DNA of 64,000 nucleotides from Streptomyces sp. T12. GTDB lineage: Bacteria > Actinomycetota > Actinomycetes > Streptomycetales > Streptomycetaceae. Positions 48,103 to 57,926 of this stretch are shown one piece after another. The translations under genes were made by a program, and so were the position numbers. Positions within the stretch are counted from its first letter, which is position 1. Each line of letters begins with the position of its first letter. Location of the stretch: NCBI RefSeq assembly GCF_028736035.1, contig NZ_CP117866.1, positions 5,022,001-5,086,000 on the forward strand, written 5' to 3'. Below the pieces are notes generated by a model. The model worked only from the letters and a program-made list of their open reading frames with translations, was not told where the DNA came from and ran no database searches.

Positions 48103-51100
48103 ATGTCTACGCACCCTGCCCCCGCCCTCGGCGCCCTCGCCCCCCGCCTGCCCGAGCTCTCCCTGCGTGACGCGCAGCGGCTCGGCCGGCGGCTCGAAGG
48201 TGCGCGCAAGATCCGTAAGCCGGAGGCGCGCGCCGCCGTGCTCGCCGAGATCGAGGCGGAGATCGCCAGGGGCGAGGAGCGTATCGCCACCCGGCGCACC
48301 CTTGTGCCCGAGGTCAGGTACCCCGAGCAGCTGCCGGTCAGCCAGAAGAAGAGCGACATCGCGGCCGCCATCCGCGACCACCAGGTCGTGATCGTGGCCG
48401 GTGAGACCGGGTCCGGTAAGACCACGCAGATCCCGAAGATCTGTCTCGAGCTCGGGCGTGGCGTGCGCGGCATGATCGGGCACACGCAGCCCCGCCGTAT
48501 CGCGGCCCGTACGGTCGCCGAGCGGGTGGCGGAGGAGCTGGACACGCCGCTCGGGGAGTCGGTCGGCTGGAAGGTGCGGTTCACCGACCAGGTGAACCCC
48601 GACGCCACCTTCATCAAGCTCATGACCGACGGCATCCTGCTCGCCGAGATCCAGACCGACCGCGAGCTGCGCGCCTACGACACGATCATCATCGACGAGG
48701 CCCACGAGCGGTCCCTCAACATCGACTTCCTGCTCGGATATCTCGCGCAGTTGCTGCCGAAGCGGCCGGATCTGAAGGTCGTCATCACCTCGGCCACCAT
48801 TGATCCCGAGCGGTTCTCCCGGCACTTCGGCGACGCGCCGATCATCGAGGTCAGCGGCCGTACGTACCCGGTGGAGGTGCGTTACCGGCCGCTCCTCGAA
48901 GAGGACTCCGACGACGCCGACCGCGACCAGATCACCGCGATCTGCGATGCCGTCGAGGAGCTCCAGGGCGAGGGGAAGGGCGACATCCTCGTCTTCCTCT
49001 CGGGCGAGCGGGAGATCCGGGACACCGCCGACGCGCTGGTGAAGAAGAACTACCGCTTCACTGAGGTCCTGCCCCTCTACGCCCGCCTCTCCCACGCCGA
49101 GCAGCACCGCGTCTTCCAGGCCCACACCGGCCGCAGGATCGTTCTGGCGACCAACGTCGCCGAGACCTCGCTCACCGTCCCGGGCATCAAGTACGTGATC
49201 GACCCCGGCTTCGCCCGGATCAGCCGGTACAGCCACCGCACCAAGGTCCAGCGGCTGCCCATCGAGCCGATCTCGCAGGCCAGCGCCAACCAGCGCAAGG
49301 GCCGCTGCGGTCGTACGTCCGACGGAATCTGCATCCGCCTCTACTCCGAGGACGACTTCGTCGCCCGCCCGGAGTTCACGGACGCGGAGATCCTGCGGAC
49401 GAACCTGGCCTCCGTCATCCTGCAGATGACCGCGGCCGGCCTCGGCGACATCGAGAAGTTCCCCTTCATCGACCCGCCGGACCACCGCAACATCCGCGAC
49501 GGCGTCCAGCTCCTGCAGGAGCTCGGCGCGCTGGACCCGACGCAGAAGGACGTACGCAAGCGGCTCACGGACAGCGGCCGCAAGCTCGCCCAGCTCCCCG
49601 TCGACCCGCGCCTGGCCCGCATGGTCCTGGAAGCCGACAAGAACGGCTGTGTCCGCGAGGTCATGGTCATAGCGGCGGCGCTGTCCATCCAGGATCCGCG
49701 CGAGCGCCCCGCCGACAAGCAGACCCAGGCCGACCAGCAGCACGCCCGCTTCCGGGACGAGACGAGCGACTTCCTCGCGTACCTCAACCTCTGGCGGTAC
49801 GTCCGCGAGCAGCAGAAGGAGCGGGGATCGAGCTCCTTCCGCCGGATGTGCAAGCAGGAGTACCTGAACTTCCTGCGCATCCGCGAGTGGCAGGACATCT
49901 ATACGCAGCTGCGTACGGTCGCCAAGCAGATGGGCATCCACCTCAACGAGGACGACGCCCCCGCCGATCGCATCCACGTCTCCCTCCTCGCGGGCCTGCT
50001 CTCCCATATCGGCATGAAGGACGTGAAGGAGGGCGCGAAGAACGAGTACCTGGGGGCACGGAGCGCCAAGTTCGCGGTCTTCCCGGGCTCGGCCCTGTTC
50101 AAGAAGCCCCCGCGCTTCGTGATGTCCGCCGAACTCGTCGAGACCTCCCGCCTCTGGGCCCGCGTCAACGCGAAGATCGAACCGGAGTGGGTCGAGCCGC
50201 TCGCCGAGCACCTGCTGAAGCGGACGTACAGCGAACCGCACTGGGAGAAGGACCAGGCGGCGGTGATGGCGTACGAGAAGGTCACGCTGTACGGCGTCCC
50301 GATCATCGCCCAGCGCAAGGTGAACTACGGCCGGATCGACCCGGAGGTCAGCCGCGAGCTGTTCATCCGCAACGCCCTGGTCGAGGGCGACTGGCGCACG
50401 CACCACAAGTTCTTCGCCGACAACCGCAAACTCCTCAGCGAGGTCGAGGAGTTGGAGCACCGTGCCCGGCGCCGGGACATCGTCGTCGACGACGAGACGC
50501 TGTTCGACTTCTACGACGAGCGGGTCCCGGACCACGTCGTCTCGGGCGCCCACTTCGACTCCTGGTGGAAGCGCAAGCGGCACGAGCAGCCGGACTTCCT
50601 GGACTTCGAGCGCGAGATGCTCATCCGGGAGTCGGCCGAGGCGGTCACCAAGGCGGACTATCCGGACTCCTGGCGGCAGGGAGCGCTGAAGTTCCGGGTG
50701 ACGTACCAGTTCGAGCCGGGCGCGGACGCGGACGGTGTGACGGTCCACATCCCGCTCCAGGTGCTGAACCAGGCCATGGACGAGGGCTTCGACTGGCAGA
50801 TCCCGGGCCTGCGCGAGGAGTTGGTGACGGAACTGATCCGTTCCCTGCCCAAGCCGATCCGCCGCAACTACGTACCGGCGCCGAACTTCGCGAAGCGGTT
50901 CCTGGACACGGCGGCCCCCCTGCAGGAGCCGCTGACGGTGACCATGGCGCGCGAACTGAAGCGCATGGTCGGGGTCCCCTTCACCGCCGACGACTTCGAC
51001 TGGTCGAAGGTGCCGGAGCATCTGCGCATCACCTTCCGGATCGTCGACGAACGGCGCCGCAAGCTGGCGGAGGACAAGGATCTGGAGGCGCTGAAGCTGC

Positions 51101-52047
51101 GGCTGAAGCCGAAGGCGCGCAAGGCCCTCTCCCAGGCCGCGGCGGCCACGGCGTCCCGCGAGGGCGGCGAGTCGCTGGAGCGCCAGGGCCTGACCGACTG
51201 GACCATCGGCTCGCTCACCCGCGTCTTCGAGACCCGCCGCGCCGGCCAGCCGGTCAAGGCGTACCCGGCGCTGGTGGACGACGGGGACCTGGTCTCCGTA
51301 CGCCTCTTCGACACGGAGGCGGAGCAGCAGCAGGCGATGTGGAAGGGCACCCGCCGGCTCATCCTCCGCAACATCCCGGTGAACCCGGCGAAGTTCGCCT
51401 CGGAGAAGCTGACGAACGCGCAGAAGCTGGCGTTGTCGTCGAACCCGCACGGCTCGATCCAGGCCCTCTTCGACGACTGCGCGATGGCGGCGGCGGACAA
51501 GCTGATCGGCGACTTCGGGGGTCCGGCGTGGGACGAGGAGTCGTATCGGAAGCTGTACGACAAGGTGCGCGCCGAGATCGTCGACACGACCGTGCGTACG
51601 GTGGGCCAGGTGCAGCAGGTCCTCGCCGCCTGGCAGGCCGCCGAGCGCCGTCTGAAGGCCGTACGGAGCCCTGCCCTGCTGGCAAACCTCACGGACGTCC
51701 GTAAGCAGCTGGACGCCCTTGTGAGGCCCGGTTTCGTGACGGAGGCGGGGCTGCGGCGTATGGCGGATCTGATGCGGTATCTGATCGCGGTGGACCGTCG
51801 TCTGCAGCAGATGCCGACGAACGTCCAGCGCGACACGACGCGCATGGAGAAGGTCCACGAGATGCAGGACGAGTACGCCTGGCTGCTGGAGCAGATGCCG
51901 CAGGGGCGTCCGGTGCCGCAGCAGGTGCTGGATGTCCGCTGGATGCTGGAGGAGCTCCGCGTCAGCTATTTCGCTCACGCGCTCGGTACGGCGTATCCGA
52001 TCTCCGACAAGCGGATCGTGAAGACGATCGACGCGTTGGCGCCGTAA
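48103..52047 (+). CDS. hrpA: HrpA-type ATP-dependent RNA helicase
   Basis: 1,314 residues, full length for HrpA. DEAH-box motifs: IVAGETGSGKTTQIPKICLE near 97, TQPRRIAARTVA, IIIDEAHERSLN, VITSATID, VFLSGEREI, ATNVAETSLTVPG and SANQRKGRCGRTSDG. The ratchet, OB-fold and long DUF3418 C-terminal region (LPKPIRRNYVPAPNFAKRFL, LTDWTIGSLTRVF) follow. HrpA helicases resolve stalled ribosomes and process mRNA. It stands between two tRNA loci, read in the same direction. Confidence 0.95.
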   Translation: MSTHPAPALGALAPRLPELSLRDAQRLGRRLEGARKIRKPEARAAVLAEIEAEIARGEERIATRRTLVPEVRYPEQLPVSQKKSDIAAAIRDHQVVIVAGETGSGKTTQIPKICLELGRGVRGMIGHTQPRRIAARTVAERVAEELDTPLGESVGWKVRFTDQVNPDATFIKLMTDGILLAEIQTDRELRAYDTIIIDEAHERSLNIDFLLGYLAQLLPKRPDLKVVITSATIDPERFSRHFGDAPIIEVSGRTYPVEVRYRPLLEEDSDDADRDQITAICDAVEELQGEGKGDILVFLSGEREIRDTADALVKKNYRFTEVLPLYARLSHAEQHRVFQAHTGRRIVLATNVAETSLTVPGIKYVIDPGFARISRYSHRTKVQRLPIEPISQASANQRKGRCGRTSDGICIRLYSEDDFVARPEFTDAEILRTNLASVILQMTAAGLGDIEKFPFIDPPDHRNIRDGVQLLQELGALDPTQKDVRKRLTDSGRKLAQLPVDPRLARMVLEADKNGCVREVMVIAAALSIQDPRERPADKQTQADQQHARFRDETSDFLAYLNLWRYVREQQKERGSSSFRRMCKQEYLNFLRIREWQDIYTQLRTVAKQMGIHLNEDDAPADRIHVSLLAGLLSHIGMKDVKEGAKNEYLGARSAKFAVFPGSALFKKPPRFVMSAELVETSRLWARVNAKIEPEWVEPLAEHLLKRTYSEPHWEKDQAAVMAYEKVTLYGVPIIAQRKVNYGRIDPEVSRELFIRNALVEGDWRTHHKFFADNRKLLSEVEELEHRARRRDIVVDDETLFDFYDERVPDHVVSGAHFDSWWKRKRHEQPDFLDFEREMLIRESAEAVTKADYPDSWRQGALKFRVTYQFEPGADADGVTVHIPLQVLNQAMDEGFDWQIPGLREELVTELIRSLPKPIRRNYVPAPNFAKRFLDTAAPLQEPLTVTMARELKRMVGVPFTADDFDWSKVPEHLRITFRIVDERRRKLAEDKDLEALKLRLKPKARKALSQAAAATASREGGESLERQGLTDWTIGSLTRVFETRRAGQPVKAYPALVDDGDLVSVRLFDTEAEQQQAMWKGTRRLILRNIPVNPAKFASEKLTNAQKLALSSNPHGSIQALFDDCAMAAADKLIGDFGGPAWDEESYRKLYDKVRAEIVDTTVRTVGQVQQVLAAWQAAERRLKAVRSPALLANLTDVRKQLDALVRPGFVTEAGLRRMADLMRYLIAVDRRLQQMPTNVQRDTTRMEKVHEMQDEYAWLLEQMPQGRPVPQQVLDVRWMLEELRVSYFAHALGTAYPISDKRIVKTIDALAP

Positions 52048-52141
52048 CGAGGCCTGCACGCTGGGTGAGTTCGACCAGGGGGCTCGCCCTCCTGTAGAGT
52101 CTCTTCTCGCAGCGCAACGCACGAATGGCGCAGCGAAACCT

Positions 52142-52216
52142 GGTCCTGTGGAGCAGTTTGGAGTGCTCGCCACCCTGTCAAGGTGGAGGCCGCGGGTTCA
52201 AATCCCGTCAGGACCG
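52142..52216 (+). tRNA. tRNA-Asp (anticodon GTC), copy 2
   Basis: 75 nt, identical to the gene at 47789-47863, with unrelated flanks. Confidence 0.95.
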
Positions 52217-52227
52217 CAGTGAACGAC

Positions 52228-52262
52228 GAAGGCCCGCATCCCGGCAAGGGACGCGGGCCTTC
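52228..52262 (+). terminator. Terminator of tRNA-Asp copy 2
   Basis: Stem GAAGGCCCGC / GCGGGCCTTC with a 15-base loop. A related unit follows at about 52302-52334, sharing the 3' arm and the bases after it, as though the terminator were partly duplicated. Confidence 0.7.
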
Positions 52263-52565
52263 TTCATGTCCCGCCGCCAAGGCGACCCACTCACCACTCG
52301 CCGCGGGACTCGGGCCTTCTTCATGTCCCGCCACACATGCGGCGCCGGCCCGCGCCCATCAGCCTGTCCGGCGTTTGAGGACGAGGCCCGTTCAGGGCCG
52401 AAGCGGGGGGCTGGGGCGGCAGCCTCCAGGGACGACCACCACAGGCGCGCCGGGCGCACACCACGCGGCGTCACCGGCGGAGCCCCACGCCACCTTGACG
52501 GAGTCACATTCGCTCGGTACCCAGAAGTCAGGGCACTTTCCCCGCGTGGCCCCTGGAGGTGGCGT

Positions 52566-52760
52566 ATGGCGGCATCGGCTAGGCACGAAACGCGGGCGTT
52601 GCTCCGCGCGCACCTGTCCGCCGCCACGTCCTACCGACACCTCACCCGCCACTGCCCGATCTGCCATCACCTGCTGCGGCTGGCGATGGGCTCCGCCCCG
52701 CGCACTCCCCAGGTCACTCCGCGCGAGGTCAGCGAGGGAGAAACCGCTTCCACCGCGTAA
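52566..52760 (+). CDS. DUF6274-type small protein
   Basis: 64 residues; ATG preceded by GGAGGTG. Reads ARHETRALLRAHLSAATSYR then HLTRHCPICHHLLRLAM, with a CPIC motif that could form half a zinc site. From memory this matches the short DUF6274 family found near bldC in Streptomyces. No signal peptide. Function unknown. Confidence 0.75.
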   Translation: MAASARHETRALLRAHLSAATSYRHLTRHCPICHHLLRLAMGSAPRTPQVTPREVSEGETASTA

Positions 52761-53073
52761 CCGCCTGGGACGTCAACTCCCGTGCTGTCGTGGGGCGCTG
52801 GGGAACGCGCCTTCCTTTAGCGCACACAGCCCAGAGGCGACAAGCACCGCACCATGTGACGGGTGTCACCGCATGAGTTTCCGGAAGCGCGGTACTTACA
52901 CCTCACCTACAACTGGTCAATTTAATATGTGCAATTGCACCAGCTTCGGAGAGCACCCCCGCGCACACTGAGCGACCAGCCAGGGCGAGTCCACAGGAGA
53001 TCCGACACCCCTCCCCAGACTCCGACAAGCCCACCCACAGGACCATCGCCGGCACACGCTCCGCACACAAAAA
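52761..53073. other. Gene-poor stretch between DUF6274 gene and bldC terminator
   Basis: Includes an AT-rich patch (52905-52945) unusual for this genome, with a 12-bp perfect palindrome GTGCAATTGCAC at 52929-52940. A 32-codon plus-strand frame starts at 52872 (MSFRKRGTYTSPTTGQFN...) but has no clear ribosome site. No gene is called. Confidence 0.4.
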
Positions 53074-53109
53074 AGATCGCGCTGGACCCGGCGGAGTCCA
53101 GCGCGATCT
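53074..53109 (-). terminator. Terminator of bldC
   Basis: A perfect 14-bp stem, AGATCGCGCTGGAC / GTCCAGCGCGATCT, with an 8-base loop; on the minus strand it ends in a run of T (A-run at 53069-53074). It lies about 145 bases past the bldC stop. Confidence 0.88.
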
Positions 53110-53253
53110 ACGACGCACCCTTGTTGCGTGCCTGCGAAGCTCTGTTCGGCTTGGGCGTGGGCTCTGTTGGGGCAGAACCCGCGTCGCTTGGAGCTAGAGT
53201 TCGGGCGCCACGGAAGTTGGGGGAACCTCCGTTTTGCCCGGTTATGCAGTTGT

Positions 53254-53460
53254 TCAGGCCTCGCTGCGCTGCTGCGGAATACCCGCGAGCAGTGCGCGGA
53301 CCTCAGCCTCGCGGTAGCGGCGGTGTCCGCCGAGCGTGCGGATGGACGTAAGCTTCCCGGCCTTCGCCCACCGCGTGACCGTCTTGGGGTCCACGCGGAA
53401 CATCGTGGCGACCTCAGCCGGGGTCAGCAGCGGCTCGGCATCAGGGGTGCGAGCGGTCAT
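53254..53460 (-). CDS. bldC: BldC, MerR-like developmental regulator
   Basis: 68 residues, the exact length of Streptomyces BldC. The protein is a lone winged HTH: LLTPAEVATMFRVDPKTVTR, WAKAGKLTSIRTLGGHRRYR, EAEVRALLAGI. Known role: it binds DNA as head-to-tail oligomers on AT-rich direct repeats and holds back entry into development. It has its own terminator and a long upstream region. Confidence 0.96.
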   Translation of the reverse strand: MTARTPDAEPLLTPAEVATMFRVDPKTVTRWAKAGKLTSIRTLGGHRRYREAEVRALLAGIPQQRSEA

Positions 53461-54029
53461 GAGCGGCCTCCTCGGGAGAACCGAACCTTCTCGGTTCTTT
53501 CCTCTAAATTCTGCACCTTGACCCGCGTTGCCCGAAATGGCGGACGCGAGTCGAGTCGGTTATAGGACGAACGGCTTGTCCTCGGCACTACAACTACACC
53601 ATCTGTCCAGCCGCGTCGGCCAAACCGATGGAATTGCCCTCCCAGGTGTTCATCAGCGACGGAAGCCGATGGACCATGCCATAGCGGACAGTCACGCCAC
53701 TGTGACGATCAGTCACAGGGGCGTGCAGGAGTCCCAAGACCCCCCAAAGCGTGCAATGTCGAGAGAGAGTCCTCCCCGGACTCCTTGTCCTATTTTGGCA
53801 CGAGGAGGGGTTAGGGATGCAAGGGCCGCGTACGTGCGGTCCGTCACGCTTGAGTGCGTTGACACACCCTTGATGCATACGCCCGTATCGGGACCTACGT
53901 CCGATGTTGACGAGGCATCAAGAACCCCAGAACGAGCACGAAACCCCAAAACGGGCGGCCCGTCAAACGCCAGTTCGTTACATCACAGCGTGTGCCAGGT
54001 CACATCCGGCCGCCCAGTTCGCCGACCGC
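53461..54029. other. Long bldC upstream region
   Basis: About 570 bases without a supported gene between bldC and the next minus-strand gene. It presumably carries the bldC promoter and leader. Several short inverted repeats are present (for example CACTGTGACGATCAGTCACAG near 53699, a loose pair of TGTGAC/GTCACA), but no site can be assigned. Confidence 0.5.
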
Positions 54030-54872
54030 TCAGTTCGCCGACCGCCGGTCCCGCACCGACCGCCACCGCTCCACGAGCCGCCCGTAAGCCGCCCCCGCGG
54101 CCTCCCCGTCACCGCGCCGCAGCGCCTCGATCCCGTCGGCCACATCGGCCGCCGAGTGATCGTCCTCCAGCTCGCCGGCCGGCAGGGTGTGCACCAGGCC
54201 GCCGTAGTCCAGCTCGACCAGCGAGCGCGGGTGGAACTCCTCCAGCCAGCGCCCGACGTCCACCAGGCCGTCGATCAGCGGCGCCTCGTCGATGGCGTCC
54301 TTGAGCGTCCTCAGAGCCCGCGCCACCCGCCGCCGCGCCTCCACCATGGGCGTCCGGTAGCGCAGCATCGGGGGGATCTCGCCCGAGCCCTTGTCGAAGC
54401 GTCGCTCCTCGTCCGACACCAGCACGAACCAGTGCAGCGGCACCTGCCAGGTCGAGGTGCGGATCCACGGCCGGGCGTCCGGGTTGCGGGCCAGCCAGCG
54501 CTCGTAGTCCTGGGCCGTCTGGCGCCGTACGACCTCCGGCAGCGCCGCGTCCAGGACCGGCTTCGGCAGCTCGTCGGCCAGCTCCCCCAGCGCCTGCCAG
54601 CCGCGCAGCCGGGTGCGCCACGGGCACACGCACAGGACCCCGTCGGCCTCGAGCACGAAGGCGTCGCCGCTCTCGTGCACCGGCACCGGGATGGGCGGGG
54701 TGGGCAGCAAGTCGGCCAGGGAACGGCGCAGTTCGTCCTGGTACGACGGGCGGTCGGGGCGGCGCGCGTAACGGTCCCAGTGGCCGCGCTCCGGCTCCGG
54801 GAAGGCGGCCAGCGGCTCGTAGACGCGCAGATAGGTCGCATACGGGACGATCACCGAGGACACCTTGGGCAC
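54030..54872 (-). CDS. Conserved hypothetical protein next to bldC
   Basis: 280 residues from the GTG at 54872 (VPKVSSVIVPYATYLRVYEP), with GGGAGGGAG upstream. No catalytic motif is recognised. It has a Trp/Arg-rich central part (DARPWIRTSTWQVPLHWFVL, VSDEERRF) and helical C-terminal region (EARRRVARALRTLKDAID). From memory an orthologue occupies the same position between bldC and vdh in S. coelicolor. Cytoplasmic by composition. Function unknown. Confidence 0.85.
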   Translation of the reverse strand: MPKVSSVIVPYATYLRVYEPLAAFPEPERGHWDRYARRPDRPSYQDELRRSLADLLPTPPIPVPVHESGDAFVLEADGVLCVCPWRTRLRGWQALGELADELPKPVLDAALPEVVRRQTAQDYERWLARNPDARPWIRTSTWQVPLHWFVLVSDEERRFDKGSGEIPPMLRYRTPMVEARRRVARALRTLKDAIDEAPLIDGLVDVGRWLEEFHPRSLVELDYGGLVHTLPAGELEDDHSAADVADGIEALRRGDGEAAGAAYGRLVERWRSVRDRRSAN

Positions 54873-55092
54873 GCCTGCTCCCTCCCCCGCCGTCTGCCAG
54901 GAAAACCTCCGAAACCCGCTCACAAACGTGCGGGAAAACTATGCAAATCGTCGCACGGCTGTACTCCAGGAGTAGGTGATCCTGAGCACTGCGGGGTGGG
55001 CGGGCGCCCACGGGTCTAATCTCATGCTCACAGCCCCCGCCACCCGTACGGGAGCTCGCTCCAATCGCCGCCAGTACTCAGGAGTCACCACA

Positions 55093-56178
55093 GTGACCGA
55101 CGTAACACACGGCGTCCTGCACACCCTGTTCCACTCGGATCAGGGGGGTCATGAGCAAGTAGTGCTCTGCCAGGACCGCGCCAGCGGCCTCAAGGCCGTC
55201 ATCGCCATCCACTCCACCGCTCTGGGCCCCGCCCTCGGCGGTACGCGCTTCTACCCGTACGCGACCGAGGAAGAGGCCGTCGCCGACGCGCTGAACCTCG
55301 CGCGCGGGATGTCGTACAAGAACGCCATGGCCGGTCTCGACCACGGCGGCGGCAAGGCCGTGATCATCGGTGATCCGCAGCGGATCAAGTCCGAGGAGCT
55401 GCTGCTGGCCTACGGCCGGTTCGTGGCTTCGCTGGGCGGTCGGTACGTCACCGCGTGCGACGTCGGTACGTACGTCGCCGACATGGACGTCGTGGCCCGC
55501 GAGTGCCGCTGGACGACCGGACGCTCCCCGGAGAACGGTGGCGCGGGCGACTCCTCCGTGCTCACCGCCTTCGGCGTCTACCAGGGCATGCGTGCCTCCG
55601 CCCAGCACCTGTGGGGCGACCCGTCACTGCGCGCCAAGCGGATCGGCATCGCAGGCGTCGGCAAGGTCGGTCACCATCTGGTCGAGCACCTCGTGGCGGA
55701 GGGCGCCGAGGTCTTCGTCACCGATGTGCGCGAGGAGGTCGTGCGGCAGATCACCGAGCGGCACCGCAACGTCCTCGCCGTCCCGGACACCGACACGCTG
55801 ATCCGCATCGACGGCCTGGACATCTACGCCCCCTGCGCGCTCGGCGGCGCCCTGAACGACGACACCGTGCCGGTGCTGACCACCCAGGTGGTGTGCGGCG
55901 CGGCCAACAACCAGCTCGCCCACCCGGGCGTCGAGAAGGACATCGCCGACCGCGGGATCCTCTACGCGCCCGACTACGTGGTGAACGCCGGCGGTGTCAT
56001 CCAGGTCGCCGACGAACTGCACGGCTTCGACTTCGAGCGGTGCAAGGCGAAGGCGGCGAAGATCTACGACACCACGCTGGCCATATTCGCACGTGCGAAG
56101 ACGGATGGGATTCCGCCGGCCGCCGCGGCCGACCGGATCGCCGAGCAGCGGATGGCGGAGGCACGCGGAGCGCACTGA
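55093..56178 (+). CDS. vdh: Valine (branched-chain amino acid) dehydrogenase
   Basis: 361 residues from the GTG at 55093, with GGAG upstream. Glu/Leu/Phe/Val dehydrogenase features: the glycine-rich substrate region [14 protein letters not shown], the catalytic lysine in [24 protein letters not shown] and the NAD-binding [16 protein letters not shown]. It deaminates valine to ketoisovalerate, supplying branched fatty-acid and polyketide precursors. Gene position beside bldC and DUF3073 matches S. coelicolor vdh. Confidence 0.94.
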   Translation: MTDVTHGVLHTLFHSDQGGHEQVVLCQDRASGLKAVIAIHSTALGPALGGTRFYPYATEEEAVADALNLARGMSYKNAMAGLDHGGGKAVIIGDPQRIKSEELLLAYGRFVASLGGRYVTACDVGTYVADMDVVARECRWTTGRSPENGGAGDSSVLTAFGVYQGMRASAQHLWGDPSLRAKRIGIAGVGKVGHHLVEHLVAEGAEVFVTDVREEVVRQITERHRNVLAVPDTDTLIRIDGLDIYAPCALGGALNDDTVPVLTTQVVCGAANNQLAHPGVEKDIADRGILYAPDYVVNAGGVIQVADELHGFDFERCKAKAAKIYDTTLAIFARAKTDGIPPAAAADRIAEQRMAEARGAH

Positions 56179-56224
56179 GCCGCCCAGCGGTCCGGCCGGA
56201 GGCCCTCACACGGGTTTGACCGGT

Positions 56225-56271
56225 ACCCGCCGGTGGGCAGTTGGAGAGAACTCTCACTTCTACCGGCGGGT
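56225..56271 (+). terminator. Possible terminator of vdh
   Basis: Arms ACCCGCCGGT (56225-56234) and ACCGGCGGGT (56262-56271) enclose a smaller GAGAG/CTCTC stem. It lies 46 bases past the vdh stop. Confidence 0.55.
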
Positions 56272-56492
56272 CGACCGCCAATAAGTGGTTAAAATCGCGG
56301 TTGACCAGCGAGGACAGGGCGCCTCGAAGGTCCTGTGCACACGCGCGTGCTGCGGGCGACGTACCGTATGGGCGCGGGCTCAGGTACCGTGGAAGCCCTA
56401 CGGACCGGCCTCTCCACGGAGAGTCCGTTCCGGATCATGAACGCGTGTCAGACTCTGGGGCCGTCGAGCCCCGTCGTTGAGGGGGTCGAGCC

Positions 56493-56744
56493 ATGGGGCG
56501 CGGCCGGGCCAAGGCCAAGCAGACGAAGGTCGCCCGCCAGCTGAAGTACAACAGCGGTGGGACGGACCTCTCACGCCTGGCCGAGGAGCTGGGCGCATCG
56601 ACGTCGAACCAGTCGCCGAACGGCGATCGCTTCGAGGACGATGAGCAGGACGACGACGACCTGTACTCGAAATACGCCGACCTCTATGAGGACGACGACG
56701 AGGATCAGGACGAGGACCCCTCGGAACAGCGTCGCGGCGCTTGA
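56493..56744 (+). CDS. DUF3073 small protein
   Basis: 83 residues: a basic N-terminus (GRGRAKAKQTKVARQLKYNS, DLSRLAEEL) followed by a highly acidic tail (FEDDEQDDDDLYSKYADLYE then DDDEDQDEDPSEQ). This is the actinobacterial DUF3073 family, always near purM in Streptomyces. Function unknown; the charge layout suggests nucleic-acid or protein binding. Confidence 0.92.
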   Translation: MGRGRAKAKQTKVARQLKYNSGGTDLSRLAEELGASTSNQSPNGDRFEDDEQDDDDLYSKYADLYEDDDEDQDEDPSEQRRGA

Positions 56745-56761
56745 CTTTGCATTGAGCACTC

Positions 56762-56793
56762 ACCCGGTCGGTGACCTCGGTCACCGACCGGGT
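56762..56793. terminator. Terminator between DUF3073 gene and purM
   Basis: A near-perfect hairpin, ACCCGGTCGGTGACC / GGTCACCGACCGGGT, between the convergent genes; 17 bases after the DUF3073 stop. Confidence 0.85.
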
Positions 56794-56813
56794 TCTGTGC
56801 TGCCTGCAGGGGA

Positions 56814-57881
56814 TCAGCCGGCGTAGTCACCGATCAGGGCCGCGCCCGTCTCGTGGTCGCCCCTGTCCGTGATCTCGCCGGCGACCCAGGCGTCCACGCC
56901 TCGGTCGGCCAGCGTCGCGAGGGCCGCGTCCGTGGCCTCCTCGGGCACGATCGCGATCATGCCGACGCCCATGTTCAGGGTCTTCTCCAGCTCCAGGCGC
57001 TCGACCTGACCCGTCTTGCCGACGAGGTCGAAGATCGGGGCCGGGGTCCAGGTGGTGCGGTCGACGATCGCGTGCAGGGTGTCCGGGATCACCCGGGCCA
57101 GGTTGGCGGCCAGACCGCCACCGGTGACGTGGCTGAAGGCGTGCACGTCCGTGGTGCGGGTGAGGGCCAGGCAGTCCAGCGAGTAGATCTTCGTCGGCTC
57201 CAGCAGCTCCTCGCCGAGGGTGCGGCCGAGCTCGTCGATCTGTGCGTCCAGGGCCAGACCGGCCTGGTTCAGCAGGACGTGCCGGACCAGCGAGTACCCG
57301 TTCGAGTGAAGACCGGACGCCGCCATGGCGATCACCGCGTCACCCTTACGGATACGATCCGGGCCCAGCAGCCGGTCGGCCTCCACGACGCCCGTACCGG
57401 CGCCGGCGACGTCGAAGTCGTCCGCGCCCAGCAGACCCGGGTGCTCGGCCGTCTCGCCGCCGACCAGGGCGCAGCCGGCGAGCACACAGCCCTCGGCGAT
57501 GCCCTTCACGATGGCGGCGACGCGCTCGGGGTGGACCTTGCCGACGCAGATGTAGTCGGTCATGAACAGCGGCTCGGCGCCGCACACCACGATGTCGTCC
57601 ATGACCATGGCGACCAGGTCGTGGCCGATGGTGTCGTAGACGCCCATCTGACGGGCGACGTCGACCTTGGTTCCGACACCGTCGGTGGCGGAGGCGAGGA
57701 GGGGACGCTCGTAGCGCTTGAGGGCGGAGGCGTCGAAGAGGCCGGCGAAACCGCCGAGGCCGCCGAGGACCTCGGGGCGCTGGGTCTTCTTCACCCACTC
57801 CTTCATCAGCTCGACCGCGCGGTCGCCCGCTTCGATGTCGACGCCCGCGGCTGCGTAGCTGGCACCAGTTGTCTCAGACAT
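56814..57881 (-). CDS. purM: Phosphoribosylformylglycinamidine cyclo-ligase (AIR synthetase)
   Basis: 355 residues. Family motifs: SYAAAGVDIEAGDRAVELMK, the Gly-rich GGFAGLFD, LLASATDGVGTKVDVARQMG, MVMDDIVVCGAEPLFMTDYI, GGETAEHPG and HVTGGGLAANLARVIP. It closes FGAM to aminoimidazole ribotide with ATP, the fifth step of purine synthesis. It lies 45 bases downstream of purF on the same strand, forming an operon. Confidence 0.96.
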   Translation of the reverse strand: MSETTGASYAAAGVDIEAGDRAVELMKEWVKKTQRPEVLGGLGGFAGLFDASALKRYERPLLASATDGVGTKVDVARQMGVYDTIGHDLVAMVMDDIVVCGAEPLFMTDYICVGKVHPERVAAIVKGIAEGCVLAGCALVGGETAEHPGLLGADDFDVAGAGTGVVEADRLLGPDRIRKGDAVIAMAASGLHSNGYSLVRHVLLNQAGLALDAQIDELGRTLGEELLEPTKIYSLDCLALTRTTDVHAFSHVTGGGLAANLARVIPDTLHAIVDRTTWTPAPIFDLVGKTGQVERLELEKTLNMGVGMIAIVPEEATDAALATLADRGVDAWVAGEITDRGDHETGAALIGDYAG

Positions 57882-57926
57882 GGCAGTAGAGAACCTTCGT
57901 GTCGTACGGCAGGTGTTACGGGACGC

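Noticed and set aside
48034..52173. A 1,379-codon frame on the minus strand
   Set aside because: Antisense shadow of hrpA, with no domain or plausible start.
52302..52334. Separate small RNA gene after tRNA-Asp
   Set aside because: It is more simply a partial duplicate of the preceding terminator; no promoter seen.
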